From contig OZ251458.1 in the NCBI GenBank assembly GCA_965242535.1, forward strand, positions 3,224,001 to 3,288,000: a stretch of 64,000 nt of DNA, read 5' to 3'. Shown here piece after piece: positions 16,248-24,970 of this stretch (the stretch's first letter is position 1; the number at the start of each line of letters is the position of its first letter). This stretch comes from VXRD01 sp965242535 (GTDB lineage: Bacteria > Latescibacterota > UBA2968). The position numbers were made by a program, and so were the translations under genes. The notes under the pieces are model-generated. The model ran no database searches. It was not told the DNA's origin and saw only the letters and a program-made list of their open reading frames with translations.

Positions 16248-17402
16248 ATGTCACTGATGGTCAGTTCGACTGTAAAAAATACGAGTATGCCACTCGATGC
16301 CGATATTGAGGCGGACGAGAGCGGTCTCGAAATTGAGCGGGACGATCCACAAGAAAAGATCACCCATCCATTTAATCCCGAGCAAATTAAGATCAATACG
16401 CGCCACATCCTCGTCGAGCAACTCGTCTCGCGCATCAGGTATGAGGAAATCGATCTCGCGCCCGATTTCCAGCGGCACAGCAATCTCTGGAAGATTGAGC
16501 AAAAGAGCCGTCTTATCGAATCGCTTCTGTTGCGTATTCCCATCCCTGTGTTCTACGTCGCTGCTGACGAGGCGGATCACTGGGCTGTCGTCGATGGCGT
16601 TCAACGTATATCAACTTTTTATGACTACGTGACGGGGGTGTTTCCTCTAACGCAACTTGAATACTTGGAACTAAACGGCCAAAAGTACGATGCACTTCCG
16701 CGCCCCTTACAGCGGCGAATCAGCGAGACCCAACTCATCGTCAATGTCATTGAACCGGGTACACCACCGGAGGTCATGTTTAACGTCTTTCGCCGAATCA
16801 ATACCGGGGGCATGATGTTGAACGGACAGGAGATTCGCCACGCGCTCAATCCAGGTCCCGTCCGGGATTACCTGAAAACACTCGCCGAATCCGCCGAGTT
16901 CATCAAAGCCACGGGGGGTAGCATCAAGCCAGCCCGGATGGCTGACCGCGAGTGCGTGTTGCGCTTTTTGGCTTTTTACGTTCATTCCCCAGAAAACTAT
17001 GTCACAGGTGATCTCGATGGTTTTCTTGCAAATGCCATGGAAAGCATCAACGACATGAGTTCTGAAAAGCGCGATGCGTTCGCCGCGGATTTCAAAAAAG
17101 CGATGCGTGCCGCGTTCGACATCTTCGGCGAGTACGCCTTCCGCAAGCGGACCAGCACGAGCGATAGAAAACGCCCGATCAGCAAGATACTGTTTGAGGT
17201 CTGGAGTGCGCAGTTGGCGCGCTGTTCGCCCGATCAGATTCGCGTCCTCGTCGAACGGCGCGAGGATGTTCAACGTCGTTTCATGCGACTCATCGCAGAG
17301 GATGCTGAGTTTGAACGGGCGATCTCTTTATCGACCAACACGGTTCGGCGCGTGCAGAAGCGTTTTCAAGCGGTTCGACAACTCGTTGAGGAGTTCATCT
17401 GA
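16248..17402 (+). CDS. DUF262-domain protein (ParB/Srx-like fold), first gene of a DUF262 + AAA pair
   Basis: The protein has 384 residues from the ATG at 16248, placed 5 bp after AAAGGAG. The DUF262 core is clear: LAPDFQRHSNLW and SRLIESLLLRIPIPVFYV, then VVDGVQRISTF and VFRRINTGGMMLNGQEIRHA. Relatives use this fold for nucleotide hydrolysis or DNA cleavage in type IV restriction (GmrS, SspE). Here there is no DUF1524 nuclease domain. The stop codon overlaps the start of an ATPase gene, the usual pairing of such DUF262 proteins with a DUF3696-type ATPase, but that ATPase is truncated, so the pair is probably inactive. Confidence 0.85.
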   Translation: MSLMVSSTVKNTSMPLDADIEADESGLEIERDDPQEKITHPFNPEQIKINTRHILVEQLVSRIRYEEIDLAPDFQRHSNLWKIEQKSRLIESLLLRIPIPVFYVAADEADHWAVVDGVQRISTFYDYVTGVFPLTQLEYLELNGQKYDALPRPLQRRISETQLIVNVIEPGTPPEVMFNVFRRINTGGMMLNGQEIRHALNPGPVRDYLKTLAESAEFIKATGGSIKPARMADRECVLRFLAFYVHSPENYVTGDLDGFLANAMESINDMSSEKRDAFAADFKKAMRAAFDIFGEYAFRKRTSTSDRKRPISKILFEVWSAQLARCSPDQIRVLVERREDVQRRFMRLIAEDAEFERAISLSTNTVRRVQKRFQAVRQLVEEFI

Positions 17403-17689
17403 TGCTGAAAAAAATAAGCCTTGCGAATTTCAAGTGCTTTGAGCAGTTGGAGTTGGATTGCGCGTCTCTCAATTTGTTGTGCGGCTTGAACGGGATGGGC
17501 AAGAGCAGCGTTATTCAAGCGTTGCTGGTGTTGCGGCAATCGTTTGATACCGGGGAATTGCACGCCGGCAGACTCGTTTTGGGCGGCGAAAGGATAGACC
17601 TCGGCGCGGGTTCGGATGTGCTGTTCGAAGGTGCTGAAGACGATATTGTGGGCTTTGTGCTTCAGGACGACGAGAGGTCAGATGCATAG
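17402..17689 (+). pseudogene. RecF/SMC-like AAA ATPase, truncated after the Walker A region
   Basis: Only 95 codons remain. ISLANFKCFEQLELD is the usual first strand of overcoming-lysogenization/DUF3696-type ATPases, and GLNGMGKSSVIQALLVLRQS carries the Walker A. Family members run to about 350-500 residues with a distal signature and Walker B, none of which is present. The frame stops where sequence homologous to the beta-helix gene begins (about 17686). It overlaps the DUF262 stop codon, showing that the two were one operon. Confidence 0.85.
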
Positions 17690-17905
17690 ACATTGCTTTT
17701 CGGTCTTGGGCAAATTCCGAGTGGCATGTGATTGCCAACAATATTATATTGTCACGGTGGGTCAGGGCAGAAAGTTGGGACTGGCGATGGATGTACGCGG
17801 TCTTGATACGTTCATTACGGGGAGCGATCTAGGGGAACGAGGCAGAACGCCTGTCGCTGTGGCTTACCGGCACGGGCATGGGAATTACTAGCAATCATTT
17901 TGAAA
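17686..17905 (+). pseudogene. Decayed 3' fragment of the beta-helix gene
   Basis: The stretch is similar to 15590-15805 of the beta-helix gene, including CTTTTCGGTCTTGGGCA and GATTGCCAACAATATT, but carries indels that break the frame. Translated piecewise it gives KLGLAMDVRG, as in the parent gene. It has replaced the 3' part of the ATPase gene. The cysteine desulfurase operon begins directly after it. Confidence 0.8.
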
Positions 17906-17917
17906 AAGAATAAAATC

Positions 17918-17946
17918 TTGTCCACTGATGCAATTTGCACGATATT
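17918..17946 (+). promoter_or_regulatory. Candidate sigma70-like promoter of the phosphorothioation-like operon
   Basis: TTGTCC (17918-17923) and GATATT (17941-17946) are separated by 17 bp and lie 44 bp before the desulfurase start codon. The match is moderate, but no better candidate lies between the upstream pseudogene and the operon. Confidence 0.3.
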
Positions 17947-17989
17947 GGGATTGTATCAAAGACCGTGTCTTACAACAAGAATCCAAACA

Positions 17990-19207
17990 ATGAAACCTAA
18001 AAATGCGGTTTATTTGGACTATGCAGCGACTACCCCAGTTGATCCCAAAGTTGTGGAAGTAATGATGCGCTTCTTGGGACCTGATGGCGTCTTCGGCAAT
18101 CCGGCTTCTCGCTCGCATCGCTTTGGATGGGAAGCCGAGAAAGCGGTGGAAAATGCCCGCCAAGAACTGGCAAATCTCATCAATGCCGAACCGGATGAAA
18201 TTATTTGGACATCGGGAGCCACAGAATCGAACAACTTGGCAATTAAAGGAGTTGCACACTTTTATGCTGACCGTGGCAACCACATTGTCACTGCGGCACT
18301 TGAGCATAAAGCCGTACTGGATTCGTGTCGCCACTTAGAACATCAGGGATTTAATATCACATACCTAAAGCCAGACACCAATGGCCTCATTACTCCAGAA
18401 CAGGTAGAAGCAACTTTGCGTCCTGATACCATCTTGGTATCCCTTATGCATGTCAACAACGAAATCGGAACCGTCACCGACGTAAAGTCTATTGCAGAAA
18501 TTACTCGAAATTGCAATATTCCATTTCATATAGACGCTGCTCAGAGTGTAGCACGCTTGCCTTTGGATCTGCAAAGTGTCCAAGCCGATCTCGTCTCTCT
18601 TAGCGGACACAAGATGTATGGCCCTAAAGGGATTGGGGCATTGTATGTAAGACGCAATCTACGTACACGGGTTCAGGCACAAATACATGGCGGTGGTCAT
18701 GAGCGTGGGATGCGTTCGGGAACCTTGCCCACCCATCAGATCGTCGGGATGGGTGAGGCTGCTCGTCTCGTAAGAAAGCGACTCAAAGTTGATGGCACGA
18801 AAATTGCCCTATTTTCAAATCACCTACTAGACCAGCTAAAAAGAATAGATCAGGTTTTTATTAACGGAAATCGCAGGTATTGCGTGCCGGGAATAATAAA
18901 CATAGGTTTTGCTTTTGTGGAGAGCGAATCGTTGATTATGATGCTCAAAGACATTGCCGTATCTACTGGGTCTGCCTGTACCTCAACGAGTTTAGATCCT
19001 TCTCATGTTCTAATGGCACTTGGGTTAGACGAAGAAATGGCCTATAATTCTTTGCGCCTCAGCATTGGTCGTTTTACAACCAAAAGAGAAATAGACTATG
19101 CTACCCAGCAGATTACGAAATCAGTGCAGGAACTACGTAGCATTTCTCCTCTTTGGCCTCAACCTGCAACGCTACACAGAGACACATCAGTAGGCATATC
19201 GCTTTGA
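17990..19207 (+). CDS. dndA: Cysteine desulfurase (DndA/SspA/IscS-like)
   Basis: The protein has 405 residues. The ATG at 17990 begins directly before the conserved opening VYLDYAATTPVDPKV; an upstream ATG at 17900 would add a leader derived from flanking repeat DNA. The PLP lysine lies in SLSGHKMYGPKG, and the persulfide-forming Cys in VSTGSACTSTSLDPSHVLMA. The enzyme removes sulfur from L-cysteine and passes it on as a persulfide. Its position 15 bp before a DndC-like gene makes it the sulfur donor of a DNA phosphorothioation-like pathway rather than of Fe-S assembly, although it could do both. Codon use is more AT-rich than the surrounding chromosome, suggesting transfer. Confidence 0.85.
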   Translation: MKPKNAVYLDYAATTPVDPKVVEVMMRFLGPDGVFGNPASRSHRFGWEAEKAVENARQELANLINAEPDEIIWTSGATESNNLAIKGVAHFYADRGNHIVTAALEHKAVLDSCRHLEHQGFNITYLKPDTNGLITPEQVEATLRPDTILVSLMHVNNEIGTVTDVKSIAEITRNCNIPFHIDAAQSVARLPLDLQSVQADLVSLSGHKMYGPKGIGALYVRRNLRTRVQAQIHGGGHERGMRSGTLPTHQIVGMGEAARLVRKRLKVDGTKIALFSNHLLDQLKRIDQVFINGNRRYCVPGIINIGFAFVESESLIMMLKDIAVSTGSACTSTSLDPSHVLMALGLDEEMAYNSLRLSIGRFTTKREIDYATQQITKSVQELRSISPLWPQPATLHRDTSVGISL

Positions 19208-19222
19208 TTTTAGGAGGAACGA

Positions 19223-20389
19223 ATGAAGTCTAACCAGCGAGATAGTAGCGATACTTCCGGTATTGGTAATCTTGCCACACGGCTTGAGTCTGTGCGTGAG
19301 ATAATCAGAACTGAATATCGCAAAAATCACTCCGATCCTTGGATTATCGCTTATTCCGGCGGTAAGGATTCGACTTTGTTGTTGCAATTGGTTTGGGAGA
19401 CGCTTTTGGCATTTGCACCCGAAGAACATCGCCGCAAAATTTACATCGTCGCCAATGATACGCTTGTCGAATCTCCGCTCGTCATCGATCATCTAAAAAA
19501 AAGTATCAATGTAATTCGCAATAAAGGAAAAAAAATGGGTTTGCCCATTACTACAAAAATGACTCAACCCTATATTGACCAAACATTTTGGGTCAATGTC
19601 ATTGGACGCGGTTATATTCCTCCGACGCGCAATTTTCGCTGGTGTACGGATCGAATGAAAATTCAACCGACAAATCGTTTGATTGAGGAAATTCTCATGC
19701 AGCACAAACGGGCTGTGCTACTTGTTGGGACACGTCGAAGCGAATCGCAAAATCGCCGCCGCAACATGCAAAAGTACAACGTAAAAGCCGACAAAATGAA
19801 TCCACACAATTCGATCAAAGGTTGCCGGATGTTCGCACCGCTAGCCGATTTGATCGACAATGAAGTATGGATGATTCTGATGCAAAGAAAACCACCGTGG
19901 GGCGGTTCTCATCGCAACCTAATAACCCTATATCGCAATGCGGGCGGCGGTGAATGTCCTCTCGTCTTAACCAAAGACGACGCGCCCTCGTGCGGCACAA
20001 CTTCGCCGCGTTTTGGCTGTTGGACTTGCACTGTCATAAAAAAAGATCGCAGTATGCGTGGGATAATTGATTCAGGCCATCCAGAAGAAAAAAAATTGGA
20101 AGTGCTATTTGATTTCCGCGAGGAATTGATTGAACTGCGTGAAGACAACGAGAATCGCTTGCCTGTTCGCCGTGATGGACGCACCAAAACCCGCGACGAT
20201 GGGACCCGTGTTTACGGTCCTTTTACACTTAAAGTCAGGCGATATATTCTTAATCGCTTACGCAAATTGGAATCGCAAATCGGGGAGCCTTTGATTTCGC
20301 AATCCGAAATTGAAGTCATTGAGGACATTTGGTGGCGTGACGAAATCCGCGAAGATGGACGGCTTGCCTTGATTGAAAAACTGAGCTAG
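19223..20389 (+). CDS. dndC: DndC/SspD-like ATP-pyrophosphatase sulfurtransferase
   Basis: The protein has 388 residues, with AGGAGG before the ATG. The PP-loop is IIAYSGGKDSTLLLQL (41-56). RNFRWCTDRMKIQP and LLVGTRRSESQNR are diagnostic of the PAPS-reductase-like DndC group. Downstream cysteines in GGGECPL, PSCGTTSPRFGCWTC can ligate a 4Fe-4S cluster. In known systems this subunit activates the DNA backbone with ATP and inserts sulfur, with DndD/DndE (or SspB/SspC) as partners. It appears shorter than typical DndC, mainly at the C-terminus. No DndD or DndE gene lies next to it, which is the main oddity of this operon. Confidence 0.85.
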   Translation: MKSNQRDSSDTSGIGNLATRLESVREIIRTEYRKNHSDPWIIAYSGGKDSTLLLQLVWETLLAFAPEEHRRKIYIVANDTLVESPLVIDHLKKSINVIRNKGKKMGLPITTKMTQPYIDQTFWVNVIGRGYIPPTRNFRWCTDRMKIQPTNRLIEEILMQHKRAVLLVGTRRSESQNRRRNMQKYNVKADKMNPHNSIKGCRMFAPLADLIDNEVWMILMQRKPPWGGSHRNLITLYRNAGGGECPLVLTKDDAPSCGTTSPRFGCWTCTVIKKDRSMRGIIDSGHPEEKKLEVLFDFREELIELREDNENRLPVRRDGRTKTRDDGTRVYGPFTLKVRRYILNRLRKLESQIGEPLISQSEIEVIEDIWWRDEIREDGRLALIEKLS

Positions 20390-20397
20390 GAGGCAGT

Positions 20398-22203
20398 ATG
20401 AGTCTTATCAATACTGAAGAAACGGTTGTCGATGCAAAGGCTTCGGTTTTTTCTTTTCTCTTTTATGAGGGAAAATTTGAAGTCCCGTGGCACCAGCGTT
20501 ATTACGACTGGACGAAAGAGCATGTCACAGAATTGCTATATGATCTTGACGAAGCGTTTAGGGAAAACCGGAAGTGCTATTTTCTTGGGGCTATCATGCT
20601 GGTAAAAAAATCCCGAGATGTCTGGGAAATCAATGATGGACAGCAACGCATGGTGACGTTCTCTCTCATCTGTGCCCGGCTTGCCCGCACTTTTAACCGC
20701 GAAGGTGATACACGCCGTGAAGCATTGGCACTTCGCATTTTTTATTTTTTAAACGAAAATCACACCCGTAATCTTTCGGAAGCTGATGAATTGATCCCCC
20801 GGCTTTCCCCACCTCGCAATGACAAAACCAATTACAATTTGTTGATTCGCGGTAAAGACATTGCCACTAACGGAAACCTCACGACAGCTTGGGATGAAAT
20901 TGATAAACATTTTTCGTCCATAGATGTCGATAAAGCTAAAAAGTTTTTTGATTTTATAATTAACAGATTAGAGGTTGCATGCCTTTTTGTCCCGAAAGAA
21001 CTCGACCCGAGTTCGGTTTTCGAAACGCTAAATGCTCGCGGCAAGCCACTCGGAGATCTCGACCTGATTCGCAATTATTTTTATTCATTTTTTAGCGAAA
21101 AATCAGAAGAGCCGCGCCGAAATACTGTGCATGACTCCCTAGAGCATGTCCGAGCCCAACTTAGAGAGGAAAGAAGCAAAGCAAAAGCATTGGAATATAT
21201 GAGATGTTATCTCCAGTGCAAATATGGCTTTTTGCCAAAAGACCGCCTTTACCGCGAAATGAAATCGAAAATCAAAGCCGATTGTGGAAATACGCCATCG
21301 GACTATATTTTTGACTTAGTAGAGGATATTTCTCGCGGCGATAAGGTTGAAATATTTCATGCCATCTCGTCGACTCCGGTCAATCACCCTATCGCTAGCG
21401 ACGATTCTCTGATTAGGTACTTTCTCCGAGATTCCAGACAGATGGCATCTCGCCGAAATTTGTTTGTTTTTTTGCGCGAATTGAAGGCTTACAAAGTTAC
21501 TCAACCGATAGTGTTTGCTTTGTTGAGCCGTTATGTCCTGGAAATGGATGCTAGAAAGAAAAAGGGTGTCGCTCGTTTTGTGCATAACCGCTTGAAATTG
21601 CTTACCTCTTTTGTGATGCGTACGGCCTTTGTTGCACCGAAATTTGAGCCATCTCATTTCGAGGGCGCGTTTTCGGATTTGGCGCAGAAAATCATGTTCG
21701 CTGACTCCCTTGATTCCATTCCTTTTCACCATATTTTGCACGCCGTCGACGGGTACAGCGTATTTAACGATTCGGGTTTTATCGAAAAAATGGAACAAAC
21801 GACAATACGCGAAACTGGAAAAGCGAAACGATTTTTTTTAGGCTTGGCTTATCACGAACAACCTGATAGTATCGTTATCAATGAAAGGCGATATACGGTC
21901 GAACACATTCTGCCAAAATCTGACGACTATTTGTCGGACTGGTCAAATTTCGATCAGCGAGAACACACGGATAATGTCTTTCGCATTGGCAACCTGACGT
22001 TGCTTAGTGGCACAGATAACAAACCTGGGTCTGCCTTCAATCGCAGCTTTGACCAAAAGAAGGAGATTTTTAAGAAAAGTCTCGTTCGGCTTACACAAGA
22101 AATAGCTCAAGCCACAGATTGGTCGCCAAAGGAAATTCAGAAACGACAAAAACGGCTGGCTAAACTCGCCGCCAAAGTTTGGGAGTTGCCCAATGAAAAA
22201 TAA
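20398..22203 (+). CDS. DUF262-DUF1524 nuclease (SspE/GmrSD-like)
   Basis: The protein has 601 residues and starts 8 bp after the dndC stop with AGGAGG. The N-terminal DUF262 domain has VPWHQRYYDW and INDGQQRMVTFSLI, the NTP-binding DGQQR signature. A helical middle follows. The C-terminal DUF1524 HNH-type nuclease has VEHILPKSDDYLSDW and RIGNLTLLSGTDN, ending in FNRSFDQKK. This is the domain order of SspE, the restriction partner that senses phosphorothioate in the Ssp system, and of GmrSD type IV enzymes. In this operon it would be the effector that attacks unmodified DNA. Assignment to SspE itself is inference. Confidence 0.88.
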   Translation: MSLINTEETVVDAKASVFSFLFYEGKFEVPWHQRYYDWTKEHVTELLYDLDEAFRENRKCYFLGAIMLVKKSRDVWEINDGQQRMVTFSLICARLARTFNREGDTRREALALRIFYFLNENHTRNLSEADELIPRLSPPRNDKTNYNLLIRGKDIATNGNLTTAWDEIDKHFSSIDVDKAKKFFDFIINRLEVACLFVPKELDPSSVFETLNARGKPLGDLDLIRNYFYSFFSEKSEEPRRNTVHDSLEHVRAQLREERSKAKALEYMRCYLQCKYGFLPKDRLYREMKSKIKADCGNTPSDYIFDLVEDISRGDKVEIFHAISSTPVNHPIASDDSLIRYFLRDSRQMASRRNLFVFLRELKAYKVTQPIVFALLSRYVLEMDARKKKGVARFVHNRLKLLTSFVMRTAFVAPKFEPSHFEGAFSDLAQKIMFADSLDSIPFHHILHAVDGYSVFNDSGFIEKMEQTTIRETGKAKRFFLGLAYHEQPDSIVINERRYTVEHILPKSDDYLSDWSNFDQREHTDNVFRIGNLTLLSGTDNKPGSAFNRSFDQKKEIFKKSLVRLTQEIAQATDWSPKEIQKRQKRLAKLAAKVWELPNEK

Positions 22204-22513
22204 AAAAACAGTGATGCAGTGGTCTCATGTCACCATTTCGCGGATACCCAAGTCAATTTTCGGTGTTTATGCTTTTTGGTGCAGAGATAATAAAAAGTGT
22301 ATTTATGTCGGTAAGGCCAAAGACCAACCGGTCCAGAATCGACTAAAAGATCACTGGAGGAAATCTCACAACAAAACTCTAAGGTTGTGGATTCAAGCTT
22401 TCGGTGATAACCTGGATGTATGTTATACGTCCACCGAAAGGAGGAAAATTGACACATTTGAACGACGCCTGATAAAGGCGTGGAAACCCGAAGCCAACAA
22501 ACAACACAATTGA
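22193..22513 (+). CDS. Small GIY-YIG nuclease-domain protein
   Basis: The protein has 106 residues. It overlaps the end of the preceding gene by 11 bp, so it is translationally coupled. The signature is FGVYAFWCRD followed by CIYVGKAKD, then a conserved Arg in NRLKDHW and the metal-binding Glu in FERRLIKAWKPEANKQ. All the GIY-YIG catalytic positions appear to be kept. GIY-YIG domains nick or cut DNA. In an operon lacking DndE or SspB, this protein could supply the nicking step for sulfur insertion or be a second effector. Confidence 0.85.
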   Translation: MKNKKTVMQWSHVTISRIPKSIFGVYAFWCRDNKKCIYVGKAKDQPVQNRLKDHWRKSHNKTLRLWIQAFGDNLDVCYTSTERRKIDTFERRLIKAWKPEANKQHN

Positions 22514-22527
22514 TAAAGGAGAAAAGA

Positions 22528-23808
22528 ATGCCAACAACGGTATCAGCACTGAAAGCCAGGTTGGGTAACACCGACTATTATATTCTTTCGATGAAAGCGA
22601 AGGAATTGGCGGATAAGGTCACCATCCCGCGAGAACTGGATGGATGGGAAGACATGTCCATTGAGGAACGCTATCAGCGAGACCTTAATTACACTCGTGT
22701 TAGAAATCAAATCGCACCTTATTTGGCGAATAACGATTCGCGGTTCTTTGGTGCGATTATTGTTGCCGCAATGAACTTCGGTGATGAGGTTTCGTTTGAG
22801 CCATTGTCTGATGTGACAACGAAAAACTTACCGGGGTTGTATAAAGCAGCGGCAACCGCGATGGGTTTTCTCACTTTCAACGGCGGTGAAGTTTTGATTC
22901 CGCTTGATGGACAACACCGCTTAAAGGCGATTCAATTCGCTGTTAGCGGACGCGATGAAAAAGGGCGAGATATCGCGGCTATTTCTTCTCCCTGCATAGA
23001 ACTGGCGAATGAGGATGTCACCGTCATTTTAATCGCTCATGTGCGCGAAAAAGCACGAAGCATTTTCACGCACGTCAACCTACATGCCAAAAAGCCGACG
23101 ACAGGAGAAAATATCGTCACCAATGACGACGACATTTTCGCTGTCCTTGCACGCGAAGTCACTAACGGTTTGATCAGTGGCCGGCTTGTCAAATTTAAGA
23201 GTAACACTTTGACCAAGACGGATCCAGAGTTTACAACACTGGCGATCGTTTACAACTGCAACCAAGAAATCATCAAGGGCAATTTCCCTAAGGGAAGGAT
23301 AGACAAAACCCAATTGCCTGGCGCACCAGATATTGAGCTTTATCGCCAAAAAGTGCGGGAAGTTTGGGAATGCTTGCTCGAAAGAATTGATGTGTTCGCC
23401 GACGCTCTGACCGATGGCGAACACACGGGTGATGATAAACGCCGCGAGATACGGGAGGCAAATCTGCTCGGCAAACCCGTTACACAGGAATGCTTGGTTC
23501 GTGCGTTTGTACGCTTGACGAATCATCCGACCAATCTATCAATGGAAGAGGCATGTGAGCGTCTTAACCGCTTGCCGTGGGCAATTGATAGCGAAAATCT
23601 GCGAGTGTGGGATCGCGTACTTTGGACTGGTGGTATGGATGGCAAAATCATCACCAAAAACCGCCCCTTGACGACCAATATCATCGCCTATCTCGCAGGC
23701 GAAAAACTTGACAGCGACCAAAAAGCCGAATTGCTTGGAGATTACCAAAGGCAGTTCCCCGAATCCGAACGTGAAGGCAAACAATTGCCGGAAATTCCAG
23801 CCGATTAA
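22528..23808 (+). CDS. dndB: DndB-like DGQHR-domain protein
   Basis: The protein has 426 residues from the ATG at 22528, which follows AAAGGAG. The DGQHR signature is in EVLIPLDGQHRLKAIQF (121-137). Preceding ALKARLGNTDYYILSMKAKE is typical of DndB N-termini, and IFTHVNLHAKKPT follows the core. In classical dnd loci DndB represses or modulates the dnd operon and limits modification; related DGQHR proteins occur in dpd clusters. Here it is the last gene of the operon, in the same direction as dndC. Known DndB proteins are somewhat shorter; the extra length is at the C-terminus. Confidence 0.85.
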   Translation: MPTTVSALKARLGNTDYYILSMKAKELADKVTIPRELDGWEDMSIEERYQRDLNYTRVRNQIAPYLANNDSRFFGAIIVAAMNFGDEVSFEPLSDVTTKNLPGLYKAAATAMGFLTFNGGEVLIPLDGQHRLKAIQFAVSGRDEKGRDIAAISSPCIELANEDVTVILIAHVREKARSIFTHVNLHAKKPTTGENIVTNDDDIFAVLAREVTNGLISGRLVKFKSNTLTKTDPEFTTLAIVYNCNQEIIKGNFPKGRIDKTQLPGAPDIELYRQKVREVWECLLERIDVFADALTDGEHTGDDKRREIREANLLGKPVTQECLVRAFVRLTNHPTNLSMEEACERLNRLPWAIDSENLRVWDRVLWTGGMDGKIITKNRPLTTNIIAYLAGEKLDSDQKAELLGDYQRQFPESEREGKQLPEIPAD

Positions 23809-23832
23809 CCCGTTTTGCGCGAGGAGATCGAC

Positions 23833-24732
23833 ATGTCAGAGCAGAACTATCGCGTGGCGCCGCCGGGGTTTTCGCGCGAGCAATGGGACGCATTTCAAGA
23901 AGAGGGGATGCTCGTGATTGAAGATGCGTTGACCGAGGGAGAATGCGACCGCTACATCGAGATGATCGACGCGGCGGCGGCTCGCAGTGACAAATACGAC
24001 CCCGTCAAATTTTTTGGGCCGAACAACATCGTGGAGCGATATCCGGAATTTGCCGAGTTGATCGATCACCCGCGGCACATCGGCTTTATGCACGACGTGT
24101 ACGGCGAGTTGCTCAAGCTCCACATCTCGCAATTTTTCATGCGCCCTCGAGATACGAGCCGCAACAAGTGGCATCCCGATGGCGCCCGCGCCGTGCCTTA
24201 TGGGGTTTTTTCGCCCTTTTTGCCCATCCAAATCAAGGTCGCGTATTGGCTGACGGACCTGCCCGAACCGGATATGGGCAATTTCGTCTATATGCCCGGC
24301 AGCCACAAGGGGCAGTACTTCGATTTTTACGACACGCACGACAGCGTGCCCGGGGAAAAAATCCTGTGTCCAAAGCGCGGCACCATGACGTTTATGCACT
24401 GCAATACGTGGCATCGCGTCGCGCCCAACAATACGGATATCGTGCGGAAGAATATCTTTCTCGCCTATTGTCCGTCGTGGGTTTGCGAAGCCGACCGGCA
24501 CCGATGCGCGCCCGATTGGCTCGCCACCCTCAACCGCGAACAGCGCATCCTGATGCGGAGTTACAACAGCGGCTATGCGCGCACCAAGCCCGCGTCCAGT
24601 GAATTCCCACTTTTTTTGGATCGCGAAACCGGTTCTGATCGAGATACGGGCGTCTGGCCCGCGCATGTCGAATTGCACAGGCGCAAACGCCTGACCACAG
24701 TTGAGAAATTCGACCGGGAAAAACGCGAATAG
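23833..24732 (+). CDS. Phytanoyl-CoA dioxygenase (PhyH) family protein
   Basis: The protein has 299 residues from the ATG at 23833, which follows GAGGAGATCG. It is a 2-oxoglutarate and Fe(II) dioxygenase with the metal motif in NKWHPDGARAVPYG (HxD) and the distal His in MHCNTWHRVAPNNT; the Arg for 2-oxoglutarate follows. YMPGSHKGQYFDF is the family's usual mid-section. The substrate is unknown. Such genes are greatly expanded in Poribacteria and Latescibacterota. GC content returns to the chromosomal level here, marking the end of the accessory operon. Confidence 0.9.
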   Translation: MSEQNYRVAPPGFSREQWDAFQEEGMLVIEDALTEGECDRYIEMIDAAAARSDKYDPVKFFGPNNIVERYPEFAELIDHPRHIGFMHDVYGELLKLHISQFFMRPRDTSRNKWHPDGARAVPYGVFSPFLPIQIKVAYWLTDLPEPDMGNFVYMPGSHKGQYFDFYDTHDSVPGEKILCPKRGTMTFMHCNTWHRVAPNNTDIVRKNIFLAYCPSWVCEADRHRCAPDWLATLNREQRILMRSYNSGYARTKPASSEFPLFLDRETGSDRDTGVWPAHVELHRRKRLTTVEKFDREKRE

Positions 24733-24970
24733 ACGGCATAGCCTAAAACGTCGCTTAAAGATCAGGGGTCAGTCCCATCAACCGTAGGGATAGGCCCCCG
24801 TGCCTGTCTTTGCACTGAGCGGTGAAACGATAAGAGGGCAGTCCCATCAACCGCAGTGCCCATCCGTCGTAGGGACAGCTCCCGTGCCTGTCCAAAATCA
24901 ATTCGCAGATAAACGGGCCTGAGCCACGGCTCGTCGTGCCCCGTTCCGCAGATTTGTATAGGAGGTTGTC
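24733..24970. repeat. Gap with two REP-like palindromes
   Basis: Two diverged REP-like palindromes occur at 24784-24809 and 24869-24893 in the same orientation, 85 bp apart. Each is preceded by a similar AGTCCCATCAACCG sequence, so the whole 85-bp unit is duplicated. No gene is visible. Confidence 0.7.

Noticed and set aside
17990..23808. A complete Dnd system
   Set aside because: No SMC-like DndD, no DndE and no DndFGH gene is present in the window, so calling it a standard system would be wrong.
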